Assembly (NCBI GenBank): GCA_009783465.1
Contig: WRDM01000021.1
Location: forward strand, 1 to 44,019
Length of the DNA stretch: 44,019 nucleotides
Origin: Phycisphaerae bacterium
GTDB taxonomy: Bacteria; Planctomycetota; Phycisphaerae; SM23-33
Reading direction: 5' to 3'
Part shown: one piece after another, positions 14,991 through 23,773 of the stretch
Layout: every line of letters starts with the position of its first letter
Position numbering within the stretch: the first letter of the stretch is position 1
Notes under the pieces: model-generated
What the model was told of the DNA's origin: nothing
What the model saw: the letters and a program-made list of their open reading frames with translations, nothing else
The model's database searches: none
Program-made: the position numbers and the translations under genes

Positions 14991-16193
14991 TTACTCCTTC
15001 AAAAACTCGTCCATCATTTCCATGAACAGTTTTTCGCCTTCGGCGGGTTCGAGTTTGCCGCTGCCGCTGGTGCTGACTTTTTTCGCCCGTTCGCGGATGT
15101 CGGCGTCGATGAGTTTGAGCATGGCCGTCCGGGAGGCGGCGCTGGGCTTGCCGCCGTGGTCGGCGACGGCCTGCTTTTCGAAGCGTTCCATGTATCGCGA
15201 CACGCCGGCCATCATTTTTTCGCCGAGGGCTTGATGCCCGCCGGCCTCCTCGGCACGCTTGTTCATGTTCTGCTGGATTTTCATGCCCACCGGCGCCCAC
15301 TTGAGCATGGCCGCCCGGCGCTCGGCCTCGGTGGCGTCCTTGTCGAACGCCAGCGTCTGCAAGCCCTGGAACATCTGCTGCGACTCGCGGCCAAACTCTT
15401 CGAAGGCTTTCCAGTCCTCCTCGCTGAGCTTACCGGAGCCGTCGGCGTTGAAATTCCGCAGGGTGAATTCCTTCATCGGCGCGGGCATGTGCTCCATCAT
15501 CATGTCGCGCTGTTCCTGCTTCAAGGTGGCGGCCATGATGGCGCGTTCCTCATCGTCCAGCACGCCGTCGCCGTTCTTGTCGAACCGCTTGAGCATCTCC
15601 TCTTCGTGGCGTTTTCGCCATTCCTCCATCTGCCGCTGCCGCTCCTCCATCATGGCCTGGCGTTCTTCGGGGGTCATGTCCCGTCTCACTCGCCCGGGTT
15701 GGCTGGTGGGTTGGCTGGTGGCTTCGCCGCCTGGGCCGCCGGCCATGCCCATGAATCCCGGCGGGAGCGCCCGGGCGGCTTCGGGGGCGGGCTTGATGGT
15801 GACTTTGCCGTCGGTCAGCGCCTTGAGGGCGTCGACGCGTTCGGCGTCGGCGAGTTTGCCGTTTTTGTCCTTGTCGAACTCCGCCATCACGGCCGCCCGC
15901 ATCGCCTGGCGATAGGCTTCGAACTCGAACCAGTCGAGCGTGCCGTTTTTGTTTTTGTCGAACAAGGCCGCGGTTTCCCATTTCTCGAACGGCGCGATCA
16001 AATGGCCGCCGGCCTTCTGATCGGCGAGAAATTTTTCCTTGTCGAGTTCGTTGCCGCTGCCGGCGACCTTGAAAAACTTGGCCCGCTGATCGGGGGCGTC
16101 GTAGGGATCGACAACGCCTTTGAGCGCGTCATCGGCCCACACGGAAACGGCCCACACCGCCGCCACGCACGCGATGGTAATGCGAAGACTCAT
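14991..16193 (-). CDS. Exported EF-hand protein with Thr-Ser-Gln-Pro linker
   Basis: A 400-residue exported protein with about five EF-hand-like calcium loops: DKNKNGTLDWFE, DKDKNGKLADAE, DKNGDGVLDDEE, NADGSGKLSEED and a degenerate TSGSGKLEPAE near the end. The signal peptide covers residues 1-20 and ends near VWADD. A low-complexity segment at about 160-215 holds GGPGG, the linker SQPTSQPGR and a charged Met/Glu/Arg-rich helix. Such proteins are abundant in Planctomycetota, and the specific role is unknown. The start at 16193 is preferred since AAGGGA lies six bases before it; the in-frame ATG at 16208 has no ribosome site. Its stop is next to a cluster of GC-rich palindromes. Confidence 0.85.
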   Translation of the reverse strand: MSLRITIACVAAVWAVSVWADDALKGVVDPYDAPDQRAKFFKVAGSGNELDKEKFLADQKAGGHLIAPFEKWETAALFDKNKNGTLDWFEFEAYRQAMRAAVMAEFDKDKNGKLADAERVDALKALTDGKVTIKPAPEAARALPPGFMGMAGGPGGEATSQPTSQPGRVRRDMTPEERQAMMEERQRQMEEWRKRHEEEMLKRFDKNGDGVLDDEERAIMAATLKQEQRDMMMEHMPAPMKEFTLRNFNADGSGKLSEEDWKAFEEFGRESQQMFQGLQTLAFDKDATEAERRAAMLKWAPVGMKIQQNMNKRAEEAGGHQALGEKMMAGVSRYMERFEKQAVADHGGKPSAASRTAMLKLIDADIRERAKKVSTSGSGKLEPAEGEKLFMEMMDEFLKE

Positions 16194-16272
16194 CGTTGAT
16201 CCCTTCATAGAGGAGGAGTTGTCACCGCCAAATTGTACCGCCGTGACGTTCGATGCGCCAAGCGTGCGTTCT

Positions 16273-16394
16273 CTCGACTTCGAAAAGACCGAGTGGGATT
16301 ACGCGGAGTAACGGATTACAGGACTGCCGTATGGCGGGAGCAATCCTTAAATCCCTATAATCCGTGTAATCCCGCTTGGTTTTCGCGAAAACGG
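16273..16394. repeat. Family-3 hairpin, copy 2
   Basis: Left arm GACTTCGAAAAGACCGAGTG followed by GGATTACGCGGA pairs with a right arm containing TAATCCCGCTTGGTTTTCGC. It is the same family as 4732-4847. The 506-base gap in which it lies holds no gene. Confidence 0.87.
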
Positions 16395-16446
16395 ATAAAC
16401 GGAAAGCCCCTGGACAAATCGCAGGGCCATCGCATCTAAAAAGGCC

Positions 16447-16557
16447 CGCGTTTAGGCTGTAGACTGTAGGCCGTAGGCTGTAGGCGCGACATGCCGTGCC
16501 GAAAAAATGTCGCAAAAACTGCCGCGACTACAGCCTACAGCCTACAGCCTTTCCGCG
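16447..16557. repeat. Tandem-heptamer hairpin (CTGTAGG arms)
   Basis: Left arm units CTGTAGA, CTGTAGG, CCGTAGG, CTGTAGG are seven bases each. The right arm has the complementary CTACAGC units, repeated three times. GCGAC/GTCGC-type pairs continue inside. A related element with other cores lies at 23774-23876. Confidence 0.9.
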
Positions 16558-16608
16558 AAAAAAACGAGGAATTTCGATGCGATTGCTCTGGATAAATCGT
16601 AGATGCGG

Positions 16609-16636
16609 TTGCCTTTGTCCGCGGGTCTTCTATAAT
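16609..16636 (+). promoter_or_regulatory. Candidate promoter of the pyruvoyl arginine decarboxylase-speB operon
   Basis: TTGCCT at 16609-16614, a 16-base spacer and a perfect TATAAT at 16631-16636. The distance to the start codon is 63 bases. Confidence 0.5.
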
Positions 16637-16699
16637 TCTTCGCGGTGTTGGGCGTGGGATCGCCTGTAGTGGCCGCCTGGCGCGGCGAAAGGAGCTTTG

Positions 16700-17263
16700 A
16701 TGGCCAGGACGAGGACTCCGTTGGTTCCGCAGGAGGTGTTTTTCACCAAGGGCGTGGGGCGGCATCGGAATCGGTTGCAGAGTTTCGAGTTGGCCTTGCG
16801 TCACGCGGGGATCGAGAAGGGCAACCTGGTTCGGGTCTCGAGCATTTTCCCGCCCAAGGCGAAGATCGTGCCCAAGGCCAAGGGGTTGGATCGGCTGGAG
16901 GCGGGCGAGATCACGTACCTGGTGTTGGCGGAGGCGTCGACGGACGAGCCGTCGCGGCTGGTGGGCGCGGGGATCGGCTTGGCGTTGCCCTCGCGCGGTG
17001 AGCAGTACGGGTACATCAGCGAGCATCACGGGTTCGGCATGACGGAGGAGCGGCTTGGCGATTTTGTCGAAGACATGGCCGCCACGATGCTGGCGACGAC
17101 GCTGGGCATAGAATTTGATCCCGAGACGGATTACGACGAGCGCAAGGAGATTTACAAGATGTCCGGGCAGATCGTCAAGACGCGCAACGTCGTGCAGACG
17201 GCTGAGGGCGATAAAAACGGCCTGTGGACGACGGTCGTCGCCGCGGCGGTGTTTTTGTTGTAG
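16700..17263 (+). CDS. pdaD: Pyruvoyl-dependent arginine decarboxylase
   Basis: Converts arginine to agmatine using a pyruvoyl group made by self-cleavage. The product is 187 residues. The predicted cleavage is between Ser47 and Ser48 in [12 protein letters not shown], which would leave a pyruvoyl group on the chain that begins at Ser48. Other family marks are [17 protein letters not shown] and the end VVAAAVFLL. The ATG follows AAAGGAG by five bases. Agmatinase begins ten bases after the stop, so the two form an operon for putrescine through agmatine. A sigma-70-type promoter is visible upstream. Confidence 0.94.
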   Translation: MARTRTPLVPQEVFFTKGVGRHRNRLQSFELALRHAGIEKGNLVRVSSIFPPKAKIVPKAKGLDRLEAGEITYLVLAEASTDEPSRLVGAGIGLALPSRGEQYGYISEHHGFGMTEERLGDFVEDMAATMLATTLGIEFDPETDYDERKEIYKMSGQIVKTRNVVQTAEGDKNGLWTTVVAAAVFLL

Positions 17264-17273
17264 AGGATTTCCC

Positions 17274-18143
17274 ATGATCAACAGCAACGCCTTTCTGGAC
17301 TTGCCGACGGAGTTCACGGCCTATGATCGGTCGCGGTATGCGATTTTGCCGGTGCCGTACGAGGGCACGGTGAGTTACGTCAGCGGGACGGCGGGCGGTC
17401 CGATGGCGATTCTGGAGGCGTCGGGTTTCGTGGAGTTGCTCGACGACGAGTTGCATCGCGAGTGCCACACGGCGGGCATTCACACGCTGCCGGCGGTCCA
17501 TCCCGCGCCAGGGCCTGACGAGCAGATGCGTCGCGTGTACGAGGCGGCGGCGCCGGTCGTGCGGGACGGTAAGTTTCTGCTGACGCTTGGCGGGGAGCAC
17601 AGCATCACGTCGCCGCTGGTGCGTGCGATGTGCGAGCGGCACGGCGAGGTGTCGGTGCTGCAAATCGACGCGCACGCGGACCTGCGCGATGAGTTGGGCG
17701 GCACGGGGTGTTCGCACGGCGCGGTGATGCGGCGGGTGCTGGACATCACGCCGCACCTCTGCCAGGTCGGCATCCGCAGTTTCAGCCACGAGGAGTTGCT
17801 CGCTTGTCCGGGCCAGGTGGAGGCGTTCATCACGCCGCGAATGATCCGCTCTGGCGGTGACTGGATTGCCCGCGTGCTGGAGCGGCTGCGGGGCAAGGTG
17901 TACGTGACGATCGACATTGACGGTTTTGATCCGGCGTACGCTCCGGGCACGGGCACGCCCGAGCCGGGCGGGCTGGACTGGTTCGAGGTGACGGCCCTGC
18001 TGCGAAGTGTTTGCGGCGAGCGCGAGGTGGTCGGCGCGGACATTGTCGAGGTCCGCCCCATCCCCGGCCATCATGTGACGGAATTCCTCGCGGCGAAACT
18101 GGCGTACAAAATCATCGCGTACACGCAGGGTCGACGGGCGTAA
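17274..18143 (+). CDS. speB: Agmatinase
   Basis: Hydrolyses agmatine to putrescine and urea; cytoplasmic, two manganese ions. It has 289 residues, normal for the ureohydrolase family. Metal ligands are His109 (GGEHS), Asp132, His134 and Asp136 (DAHADLR), and the two Asp of TIDIDGFDPAYAPGTGTPEP. The ATG at 17274 lies ten bases after the pdaD stop, with an AGAGGAT ribosome site at the pdaD end. The longer open frame to 17115 overlaps pdaD and is rejected. Pairing with a pyruvoyl arginine decarboxylase makes agmatinase more likely than guanidinobutyrase or formiminoglutamase. A long family-7 hairpin follows and may end the transcript. Confidence 0.93.
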   Translation: MINSNAFLDLPTEFTAYDRSRYAILPVPYEGTVSYVSGTAGGPMAILEASGFVELLDDELHRECHTAGIHTLPAVHPAPGPDEQMRRVYEAAAPVVRDGKFLLTLGGEHSITSPLVRAMCERHGEVSVLQIDAHADLRDELGGTGCSHGAVMRRVLDITPHLCQVGIRSFSHEELLACPGQVEAFITPRMIRSGGDWIARVLERLRGKVYVTIDIDGFDPAYAPGTGTPEPGGLDWFEVTALLRSVCGEREVVGADIVEVRPIPGHHVTEFLAAKLAYKIIAYTQGRRA

Positions 18144-18226
18144 AATGTCGCCGCGAATTTCGCGAATACCGCGAATGAGGTTGGAATCATTCGCACGGTA
18201 GTCGTGTAATGGGGAGGCGGGTTGGC

Positions 18227-18600
18227 TTGGCCTTCACGGTCTCGCGTGGAATGGCCGGCACGCAGCCCCAACGGGGCGTCTTGGGTAGCCCAGGGTGAGC
18301 GGTACGCCGCGAACCCTAGGAAACGGGTGTTTTCTTTTCTCTTCCTCGTGCCTGACGCCACTGGCCGAGGTCACGCACGCGGGCCTGTACGGCATCGAAC
18401 GACGCGCACAGGGGAACGTACGCGTCGTTCGATGCCGATTTCACGCGACGGTGCGACTTCAGCCAGTGGCGTCAGGCACGAGGAAAGAACTCCGAAAACG
18501 CCTGTCCCCAGGGTTCGCGGCGTACCGCTCACCCTGGGCTACCCAAGACGCCCCGTTGGGCTGTGTGCCGGCCCTTCCACGCGAGACCGTGGAGGCCAGT
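18227..18600. repeat. Family-7 long hairpin, copy 2
   Basis: Arms of roughly 95 bases begin with CACGGTCTCGCGTGGAA and include GGGTAGCCCAGGGTGAGCGG and TACGCCGCGAACCCT. The central part again has GTCGTTCGATGCCG. The outer 35 bases of the arm (words CAACGGGGCGTCTTG) differ from copy 1, which has GAAGGGACGGCGTTG at that place, and each is matched in its own right arm. It fills most of a 504-base gap. Confidence 0.92.
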
Positions 18601-18647
18601 TCGTTTCTATGTAACGTTGTTACAGCGGCAATATCAAAAGGGATTTC

Positions 18648-20699
18648 TCACACGTCCCGCGCCTCCGCGTGGAAGGGGTGTAATTCCACGGTCACCGATT
18701 GGCTGTCGAATTGCAGTGTCACTTGGCGTGGTAACGGCGAGGGGTTGACGACGAACAATTGTCGCCGACTGCCGTCGGCGGATTGCCACAGGCCTGCCTG
18801 TACGGGCGGTTCGTCCGTGGCGGCGGAGTCGGCGGCGACGGTGGGCGGTCGCAGCATTCGGCCCAGGGCGAAGGTCTGCACGTGCTCGCGTCGTAGGGCA
18901 CACAGGCGTCGCATGAAGTCCAGCAGCGGTCGGCGGGGTTCGTCCAGCAGGAGCGTCAGGTCGCCCCAGCCGAGTTGCGCGCCCCACGCGAGCAGGCGGG
19001 CCTGCTTGTGGGCGAAGACGCGGCCTTCGCGTTGCAGCACGTCGTCCTTCGACCAGACGCAGCCGAAGCTTTGTCCCAGCCCGGAGTAGACGGCGGGGAA
19101 CATGGGCACTTCGGCCTCGGGCGTGAACCATGCCCAGCTCAGCAGCGCGTCGTAGTCGGCGAGGCAGGCTTCCCAGTTGCATTCGGTGGTCAGGAGCACG
19201 TCGTTGCCGACGGCCTGGCGGATTTCGCGAAGCATTTTGCGATAGCCGTCCAGCCAGAAGCGTCCGCCGCCGGGCGCGTGGCCGTGGTCGCGGGCGAAGC
19301 ACAGTTCGGCTTTTTCCGCGGCGACCTGGTCGATGTACACGCCGTCGCAGCCGAGTTCGCCGGTGATGCGGCGGCAGAGGTCCACGACGGTCGCCCGCCA
19401 GAAATCGGTGGCGGGGCACATGGGCGAGAGTTTCTGCCCGCTGCCGTATTCTTCGAGATACGGAAAAAGCGTCCGCGGGTTGGCCCGCTGGGCGGAGTAT
19501 TTGACGCAGAACCGCTCGGCTTCGCGTTGCGTCCAGCTGGCGGCGTTGATGTCCCACAGCCGGCCGTTGATGTAGGGCAGGGCGCGGATGCCGATTTTTT
19601 TCAGGCCCGCCAGGATCGGCAGCGTTTCAGGGCGGATGGGGAAGTAGTCGGGGTAGGAGACGTCGAAGGGCACCTGGTGCCAATCGTAGATCTGGGCGGC
19701 CAGTGGGATGTCGAGTCCGTTGGCGAGTTGTTGCATCTGGGCCAGGTGGGTTTCGACAGGTTTGCCGTGTACGTGGAGGACGTGCCAGCAGTGGACTTCG
19801 CGTGCGGCGCGGTTCGGTGCGGCGTCGGGGGTGGTGGCGAAGGCGGGCGTGACGGCCCAGGGCTGGCGTCGTGCCCACGCGGCGTAGCGTTGGCAGGCGT
19901 CGAACCAGTCGCCCGTCAGCGAGGCGAGGGCGACCGGATAGGGCGAGGCGAAGTTGTTGCCGCCGACGGTCATGTTTTCGGGAAAGTGGGTGACGGCGAG
20001 TTCGACGCGTTGGGTGTTGGCGGCGGCGGTGTCGGCGGATTCGTTCGGCGCGGCGGCGAGGTCGCGTTTGGCGAGGTGGAACGATTTGGGCGAGCAGGTT
20101 TCGTCGTGGGTGGCGAGGTAGAGCGTGGCGTCGGGCCGGGCGTAGGCGACCAGTTGCATGCCCCAGTCCCAGCCTCGGCTGGCGCGGCGGTTCATGTCAG
20201 TCATGTTGGCCAGGCCTGTGACGCGTCGGCCCCAGCCGTCGGGGTAGTAGAATTCGTCGGCAGCGCCGTCGCCTCCGGGCACGACGGCGATTCGCGGGAA
20301 GACGACCTGCCAGAGCGTCCAGCCGGGCGCGCGGTTTTCGACGTGAATTCGCCACAGGGTCGCGCCCGGCGCGTCGCCCGGCGCGATCGTCACCGTCACG
20401 TCCACGGGATCGGTGCGGACCTCTTTTTCGCGAACTTCACGCCCGCGAACGTCCCGCCAGGCGAGCGTCGTCACGCCGCTGCTGGCGACCGAAACGCTCG
20501 CCGACGCCGCATCCGCCGACGTCAACTCCGACCGCCGGCCTTCCGCGTCCGCCAGCAGCACCTGCCACAACGACGCGCCCGCGGGGTTGTTCAAACAATC
20601 CACCCACACCGCCTCGCCGCAACGCAACGACGCCAACGCCAGCGTCTCGCCGCATAACTCAATCGTCAACCCGTTCACGGTGATTTCTTGTCGGTTCAT
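18648..20699 (-). CDS. Putative glycoside hydrolase, DUF6259-like
   Basis: A 683-residue cytoplasmic-looking protein, no signal peptide. The N-terminal 270 residues are beta-rich (galactose-mutarotase-like). A barrel follows with IPLAAQIYDWHQVPFD, then DGVYIDQVAAEKAELC, then DVLLTTECNWEACLADYDAL, and a short C-terminal beta domain ends with VELHPFHAE. This layout fits DUF6259 and related barrel glycosidases. The Asp of YIDQ and the Glu of LTTECNW are candidate catalytic residues. The activity is unknown. It is the last gene of a minus-strand sugar cluster and is separated from the previous gene by a family-2 hairpin. Codon use is GC-rich like that of its neighbours. Confidence 0.65.
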   Translation of the reverse strand: MNRQEITVNGLTIELCGETLALASLRCGEAVWVDCLNNPAGASLWQVLLADAEGRRSELTSADAASASVSVASSGVTTLAWRDVRGREVREKEVRTDPVDVTVTIAPGDAPGATLWRIHVENRAPGWTLWQVVFPRIAVVPGGDGAADEFYYPDGWGRRVTGLANMTDMNRRASRGWDWGMQLVAYARPDATLYLATHDETCSPKSFHLAKRDLAAAPNESADTAAANTQRVELAVTHFPENMTVGGNNFASPYPVALASLTGDWFDACQRYAAWARRQPWAVTPAFATTPDAAPNRAAREVHCWHVLHVHGKPVETHLAQMQQLANGLDIPLAAQIYDWHQVPFDVSYPDYFPIRPETLPILAGLKKIGIRALPYINGRLWDINAASWTQREAERFCVKYSAQRANPRTLFPYLEEYGSGQKLSPMCPATDFWRATVVDLCRRITGELGCDGVYIDQVAAEKAELCFARDHGHAPGGGRFWLDGYRKMLREIRQAVGNDVLLTTECNWEACLADYDALLSWAWFTPEAEVPMFPAVYSGLGQSFGCVWSKDDVLQREGRVFAHKQARLLAWGAQLGWGDLTLLLDEPRRPLLDFMRRLCALRREHVQTFALGRMLRPPTVAADSAATDEPPVQAGLWQSADGSRRQLFVVNPSPLPRQVTLQFDSQSVTVELHPFHAEARDV

Positions 20700-20735
20700 G
20701 TGTTCTCACTTCTCATGGATCGAAAAATGGTTCGC

Positions 20736-20828
20736 GATGGCTTTGCCTGTTTGCGTTGTAAAATGTTGTGAATTACACGACGTTCTTTCGTGTACAACGT
20801 TCGACGACGCAAACAGCGGAGCCATATC
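20736..20828. repeat. Family-2 hairpin, copy D
   Basis: Left arm GATGGCTTTGCCTGTTTGCG then TTGTAAAATGTTGTG; right arm ACGCAAACAGCGGAGCCATA. The arms have drifted more than in copy C. It lies between two minus-strand genes. Confidence 0.87.
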
Positions 20829-20833
20829 CATCC

Positions 20834-21952
20834 CTACCGAACCCGCACGCCCATTTGTTTTGCCATCTCCATCAGCGCCCGGCGGGCGACGATGCCGTCG
20901 TGGTAGCCCCAGTGGGCGAGTTTTTTGTTGGAGCACACCAGGCCGTCGGAGCGGGCGTCGGAACCCATGAACCACAGCACGTCGGGGTTGTGGGCGGCGG
21001 CGTCTTCGAGGGACATCCGCCATTGCTCCTGGAGCGTGGTGTCCCACGTCGCGTCGGGAGGCCAGGTCCATGTCATCACGCCGCGCGTGAGGTAGTACGC
21101 TTGCAGGCCTAGTTTTCGCGGCTGATGGATGCAGAAGTCCATCGCCGCCAGCCGATTCACGCGGCGGTCGTAGACGCTGTCGTACGTGACGAGGGGCCAC
21201 TGGGGGAAGGCGTCCCGCAGCACCGGCAGATTGACGTTGGAGACGCACACGCCGTCGCCGTTGGCCAGTTCGACCAGCGAGGAGAGTTCGGCGTTGCAGC
21301 CGCCGGCCCGGACGGTTTTTTCGATCTCCCGCAGCGTGTCGATGCGGCGCTGCGTGGCGTAGTCGCGCCAGTCGAAGAACGGATAACTCCGCGGTTCGAG
21401 GAGGATTTTTTTGATCGTTTCGAAGTCCGGCCTGTTGTTGGCGGCCGCCCAGCGGTTATACGACGCGACGCGGTGGGGGCCTTCGGCATCGCAGAATTCC
21501 ATCTCGACGACGATGCCGTCGATCTCCTGGCCGAAGAGGTCCACGACTTCGCCGAACAGGGCGAGGATCCGTTCGGTCACGCCTGGCTGGTCGACGTCGT
21601 AGTGCCCGACGTCGCCCCAGTTGCCGATGGTCGGGAATTGCGGGCCGAATTCGGGCGTCTGAAACTGCGTCGAGACCACCAGCAGCCGCGGGCGGATGCC
21701 GCGTTGTCTCGCCCCGGCCAGCGCGTGGTGAATCGTCGCGTTGTCGGTGGCGATGGCGGCATTGTCGGCCCGCTGATCCAGCCACGGCAGGCGGCTGCGA
21801 TAACCCGTCGTCAGCCACTTGATGCCCAGCACCAGCGAGTTAAACCCGCCCGCGGCCATGTCGTCCAACAGACGATCCCACTCGTCGGTGGTGTAATGCT
21901 CCAACGACCCATGCGTCGGACACGTGTAATCCCAGAAGCCGATTTCTTTCAT
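20834..21952 (-). CDS. Unrecognised protein of the sugar cluster (barrel-like)
   Basis: A 372-residue protein that I cannot place in a named family. It starts KEIGFWDYTCPTHGS and has the look of a TIM-barrel glycosidase: an early Asp/His region with LVLGIKWLTTGY, a conserved-looking acidic motif DGIVVEMEFCDAEGP in mid-protein, and aromatic late strands such as GVMTWTWPPD. No signal peptide is seen. It overlaps the preceding isomerase gene by four bases and has its own GGAGAG site, so the two are coupled in translation. Adjacent sugar isomerases and a putative glycosidase suggest action on a carbohydrate. The two Glu residues of VEMEFCD would be first candidates for catalysis. Confidence 0.75.
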   Translation of the reverse strand: MKEIGFWDYTCPTHGSLEHYTTDEWDRLLDDMAAGGFNSLVLGIKWLTTGYRSRLPWLDQRADNAAIATDNATIHHALAGARQRGIRPRLLVVSTQFQTPEFGPQFPTIGNWGDVGHYDVDQPGVTERILALFGEVVDLFGQEIDGIVVEMEFCDAEGPHRVASYNRWAAANNRPDFETIKKILLEPRSYPFFDWRDYATQRRIDTLREIEKTVRAGGCNAELSSLVELANGDGVCVSNVNLPVLRDAFPQWPLVTYDSVYDRRVNRLAAMDFCIHQPRKLGLQAYYLTRGVMTWTWPPDATWDTTLQEQWRMSLEDAAAHNPDVLWFMGSDARSDGLVCSNKKLAHWGYHDGIVARRALMEMAKQMGVRVR

Positions 21953-22710
21953 GCGAAACTCTCCAATAAATCGAACGCACGTTTCAGCTCATTCAGCGGC
22001 TCCGGGCCGCAGAGAAATTCCTGGCCCCAGTAGCCGGTGTAACCGATGCGCTGGGCGCACGCGACGAGGGGCTGATAATCCGGCTGGCCGTTTGGCACGA
22101 TGCAGTCGCGTTTTGGCGCGTTGGCGGTGTGCAGGTGCGCGATGAGGCCGGCGTGGCGTGTCAGGTCGCCGCAGAGATCCTCGCCCATTTTGTGCATGTG
22201 ATACAGATCGTACAGCACGCGGAAATGCGGCGAGTCGATTTGCGTCGCCAGGTCGAAACCGTACGCCGCGCGGTCGGCCTGGTAATCGACGTGGTCCTGG
22301 GCGCACAGCATTTCGAACAGCAGCGTCACGCCGTGAGACCCGGCGAAGTCGGACAACTCTTCCAGCGCCAGCCGACAGTTGGCGATCCCCTCGCGGTCGT
22401 CCTGCCCGTCGCGATTGCCGCTGAAGACGATGACGTTCTTGATATGTTCCGCCGCGGCCTGCGACACGGCGTCGCGAATCTGTGGCACGAGTTCGGCGTG
22501 ATGTTCGCGGCGGTTGAGGCCCTTTTGCATGCCGGGCGCGGTCATGGTCACAATCTCCAGCCCGGCCGCCCTCGCCGCCGCCCACCGCGACGGATCGACC
22601 ATCTCCACGCCGGAAAAACCGATCGACTTCAACCCCGCATAATACGCAGCCGCGTCCATGCCCTGCTTGAACGCACACCAGTCGGGGACGCATTGTTTGA
22701 GTGTGGACAT
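21949..22710 (-). CDS. Hydroxypyruvate isomerase-like / sugar phosphate epimerase TIM barrel
   Basis: A 253-residue member of the xylose-isomerase-like TIM barrel family, closest in look to hydroxypyruvate isomerases. Metal-binding candidates are the Glu of LLFEMLCAQDHVDYQ, the Asp and His of VLYDLYHMHKMGED, the His of IAHLHTANAPKR and the Glu of YWGQEFLCGPEP. That order and spacing are typical. The start follows GGAGACCCA. It probably isomerises or epimerises a sugar or small keto-acid intermediate. The substrate is unknown. The stop overlaps the next gene by four bases. Confidence 0.82.
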   Translation of the reverse strand: MSTLKQCVPDWCAFKQGMDAAAYYAGLKSIGFSGVEMVDPSRWAAARAAGLEIVTMTAPGMQKGLNRREHHAELVPQIRDAVSQAAAEHIKNVIVFSGNRDGQDDREGIANCRLALEELSDFAGSHGVTLLFEMLCAQDHVDYQADRAAYGFDLATQIDSPHFRVLYDLYHMHKMGEDLCGDLTRHAGLIAHLHTANAPKRDCIVPNGQPDYQPLVACAQRIGYTGYWGQEFLCGPEPLNELKRAFDLLESFA

Positions 22711-22775
22711 TGGGTCTCCGTTATTTTTCGTTTGCTCAAAGGTGAAATCGTACCGCCGGTTTGAGGGAGACGTTG

Positions 22776-22856
22776 TAGTTAACTGGTTGACTAGTTAACT
22801 GGTGGATTCGGCAAACCAATTAACCAGTCAACCAGTTAACTAATTCACTAGTTAAC
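22776..22856. repeat. Tandem-repeat hairpin (GTTAACT/GGTTGACT arms)
   Basis: Left arm TAGTTAACTGGTTGACTAGT continues TAACTGGT. The right arm has TTAACCAGTCAACCAGTTAA followed by a further repeat. Weak outer pairs (TTTGAGGGAGACG with CGAACAAACGTCTCC) extend it to about 22760-22884. The left flank is nearly the same as that before the 9788 element, which has other arms. Confidence 0.9.
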
Positions 22857-22894
22857 AAAAACGTTTCCTTCGAACAAACGTCTCCTCGTCATTC

Positions 22895-23716
22895 TCACGC
22901 CACGAAACCCGCCACGTAGTCTCTCGCCTGCCGGTATTCCTCCGCGTCGCGGAGGTGTTCGAGCATGAGGGGGACGTCTCGGCCTAGTTTTTTGAGGGCC
23001 GTCGTGAAGGTTTTGTAGTCCAGCAGGCCTGTGCCTGGGATGCATTCGTCGAGATGCACCGACAGGCCGTCGCTGACTTTGATGTCCTTGGCGTGGCAAC
23101 TGGCGATCCAGGGGCCGAGCCGCTCGACGCTGTCGGCGAGGAGTTTGCCGCTGTGGAGGCACTCGCGCGGCGAATAGAGCATGTTGACGGGGTCCAGATG
23201 CACACCGAAAGCGGGGCGGTCGATGGCGCGAATCAGTTCGAGGTAGCTGTCGACGCTGTCGGGGGGGCTGGTCTGCATGACTTCGAGGGTGAATTTCGTC
23301 CGCGTCGGCTTGACGTGGTCGATGATGGATCGCGCGGTGTCGACGATCATGTCGAAAACCTCGCGGGAGAAGTTGGCGCGGTCGAAGAACCAGTCGCTGT
23401 TAGGCCGTCGCGTGCCGGCGTAGTCCACGCAGCATCGCGCGCCGAGTTCGTCCGCCAGCGCCAACTGCCCGCGGACGTATTCGAGGTTTTTCGCCCGCGT
23501 GTCGTCCTCCGGGCCGATCATGTTGCACCACGCGCCCACTTCGGCGATGACGACGCCGTGTTTGGCGAACGCGTCGCGGGCTGCCCGGATGGCGGCGGAG
23601 TCGCCCGGCTTGACCGGCGGGCAATACGCCGCCCGAAATCCCCAGTCGATGTGAGATTTCGCCAACACGTCGAAGTCGCCGCTGTCACAGAACGTCGGGC
23701 CACCGAGGAGGATCAT
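22895..23716 (-). CDS. Sugar phosphate isomerase/epimerase family protein
   Basis: A 273-residue xylose-isomerase-like TIM barrel protein, a distinct paralog of the following gene. Likely metal ligands are the Glu of FTLEVMQTSPPD, the Asp and nearby residues of FGVHLDPVNML, the His of IASCHAKDIK and the Glu of PLMLEHLRDAEEYRQA. The start follows AAAGGAAAAACCC. It sits between a Gfo/Idh/MocA oxidoreductase and a second isomerase. In many bacteria such pairs process inositol- or keto-sugar intermediates by oxidation and epimerisation, and that is the likely setting. The exact substrate is unknown. Confidence 0.83.
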   Translation of the reverse strand: MILLGGPTFCDSGDFDVLAKSHIDWGFRAAYCPPVKPGDSAAIRAARDAFAKHGVVIAEVGAWCNMIGPEDDTRAKNLEYVRGQLALADELGARCCVDYAGTRRPNSDWFFDRANFSREVFDMIVDTARSIIDHVKPTRTKFTLEVMQTSPPDSVDSYLELIRAIDRPAFGVHLDPVNMLYSPRECLHSGKLLADSVERLGPWIASCHAKDIKVSDGLSVHLDECIPGTGLLDYKTFTTALKKLGRDVPLMLEHLRDAEEYRQARDYVAGFVA

Positions 23717-23773
23717 GGGTTTTTCCTTTCTATAGTTACTTTGGTTCGGAAACGTTTTCGCGACAGATCGTTT

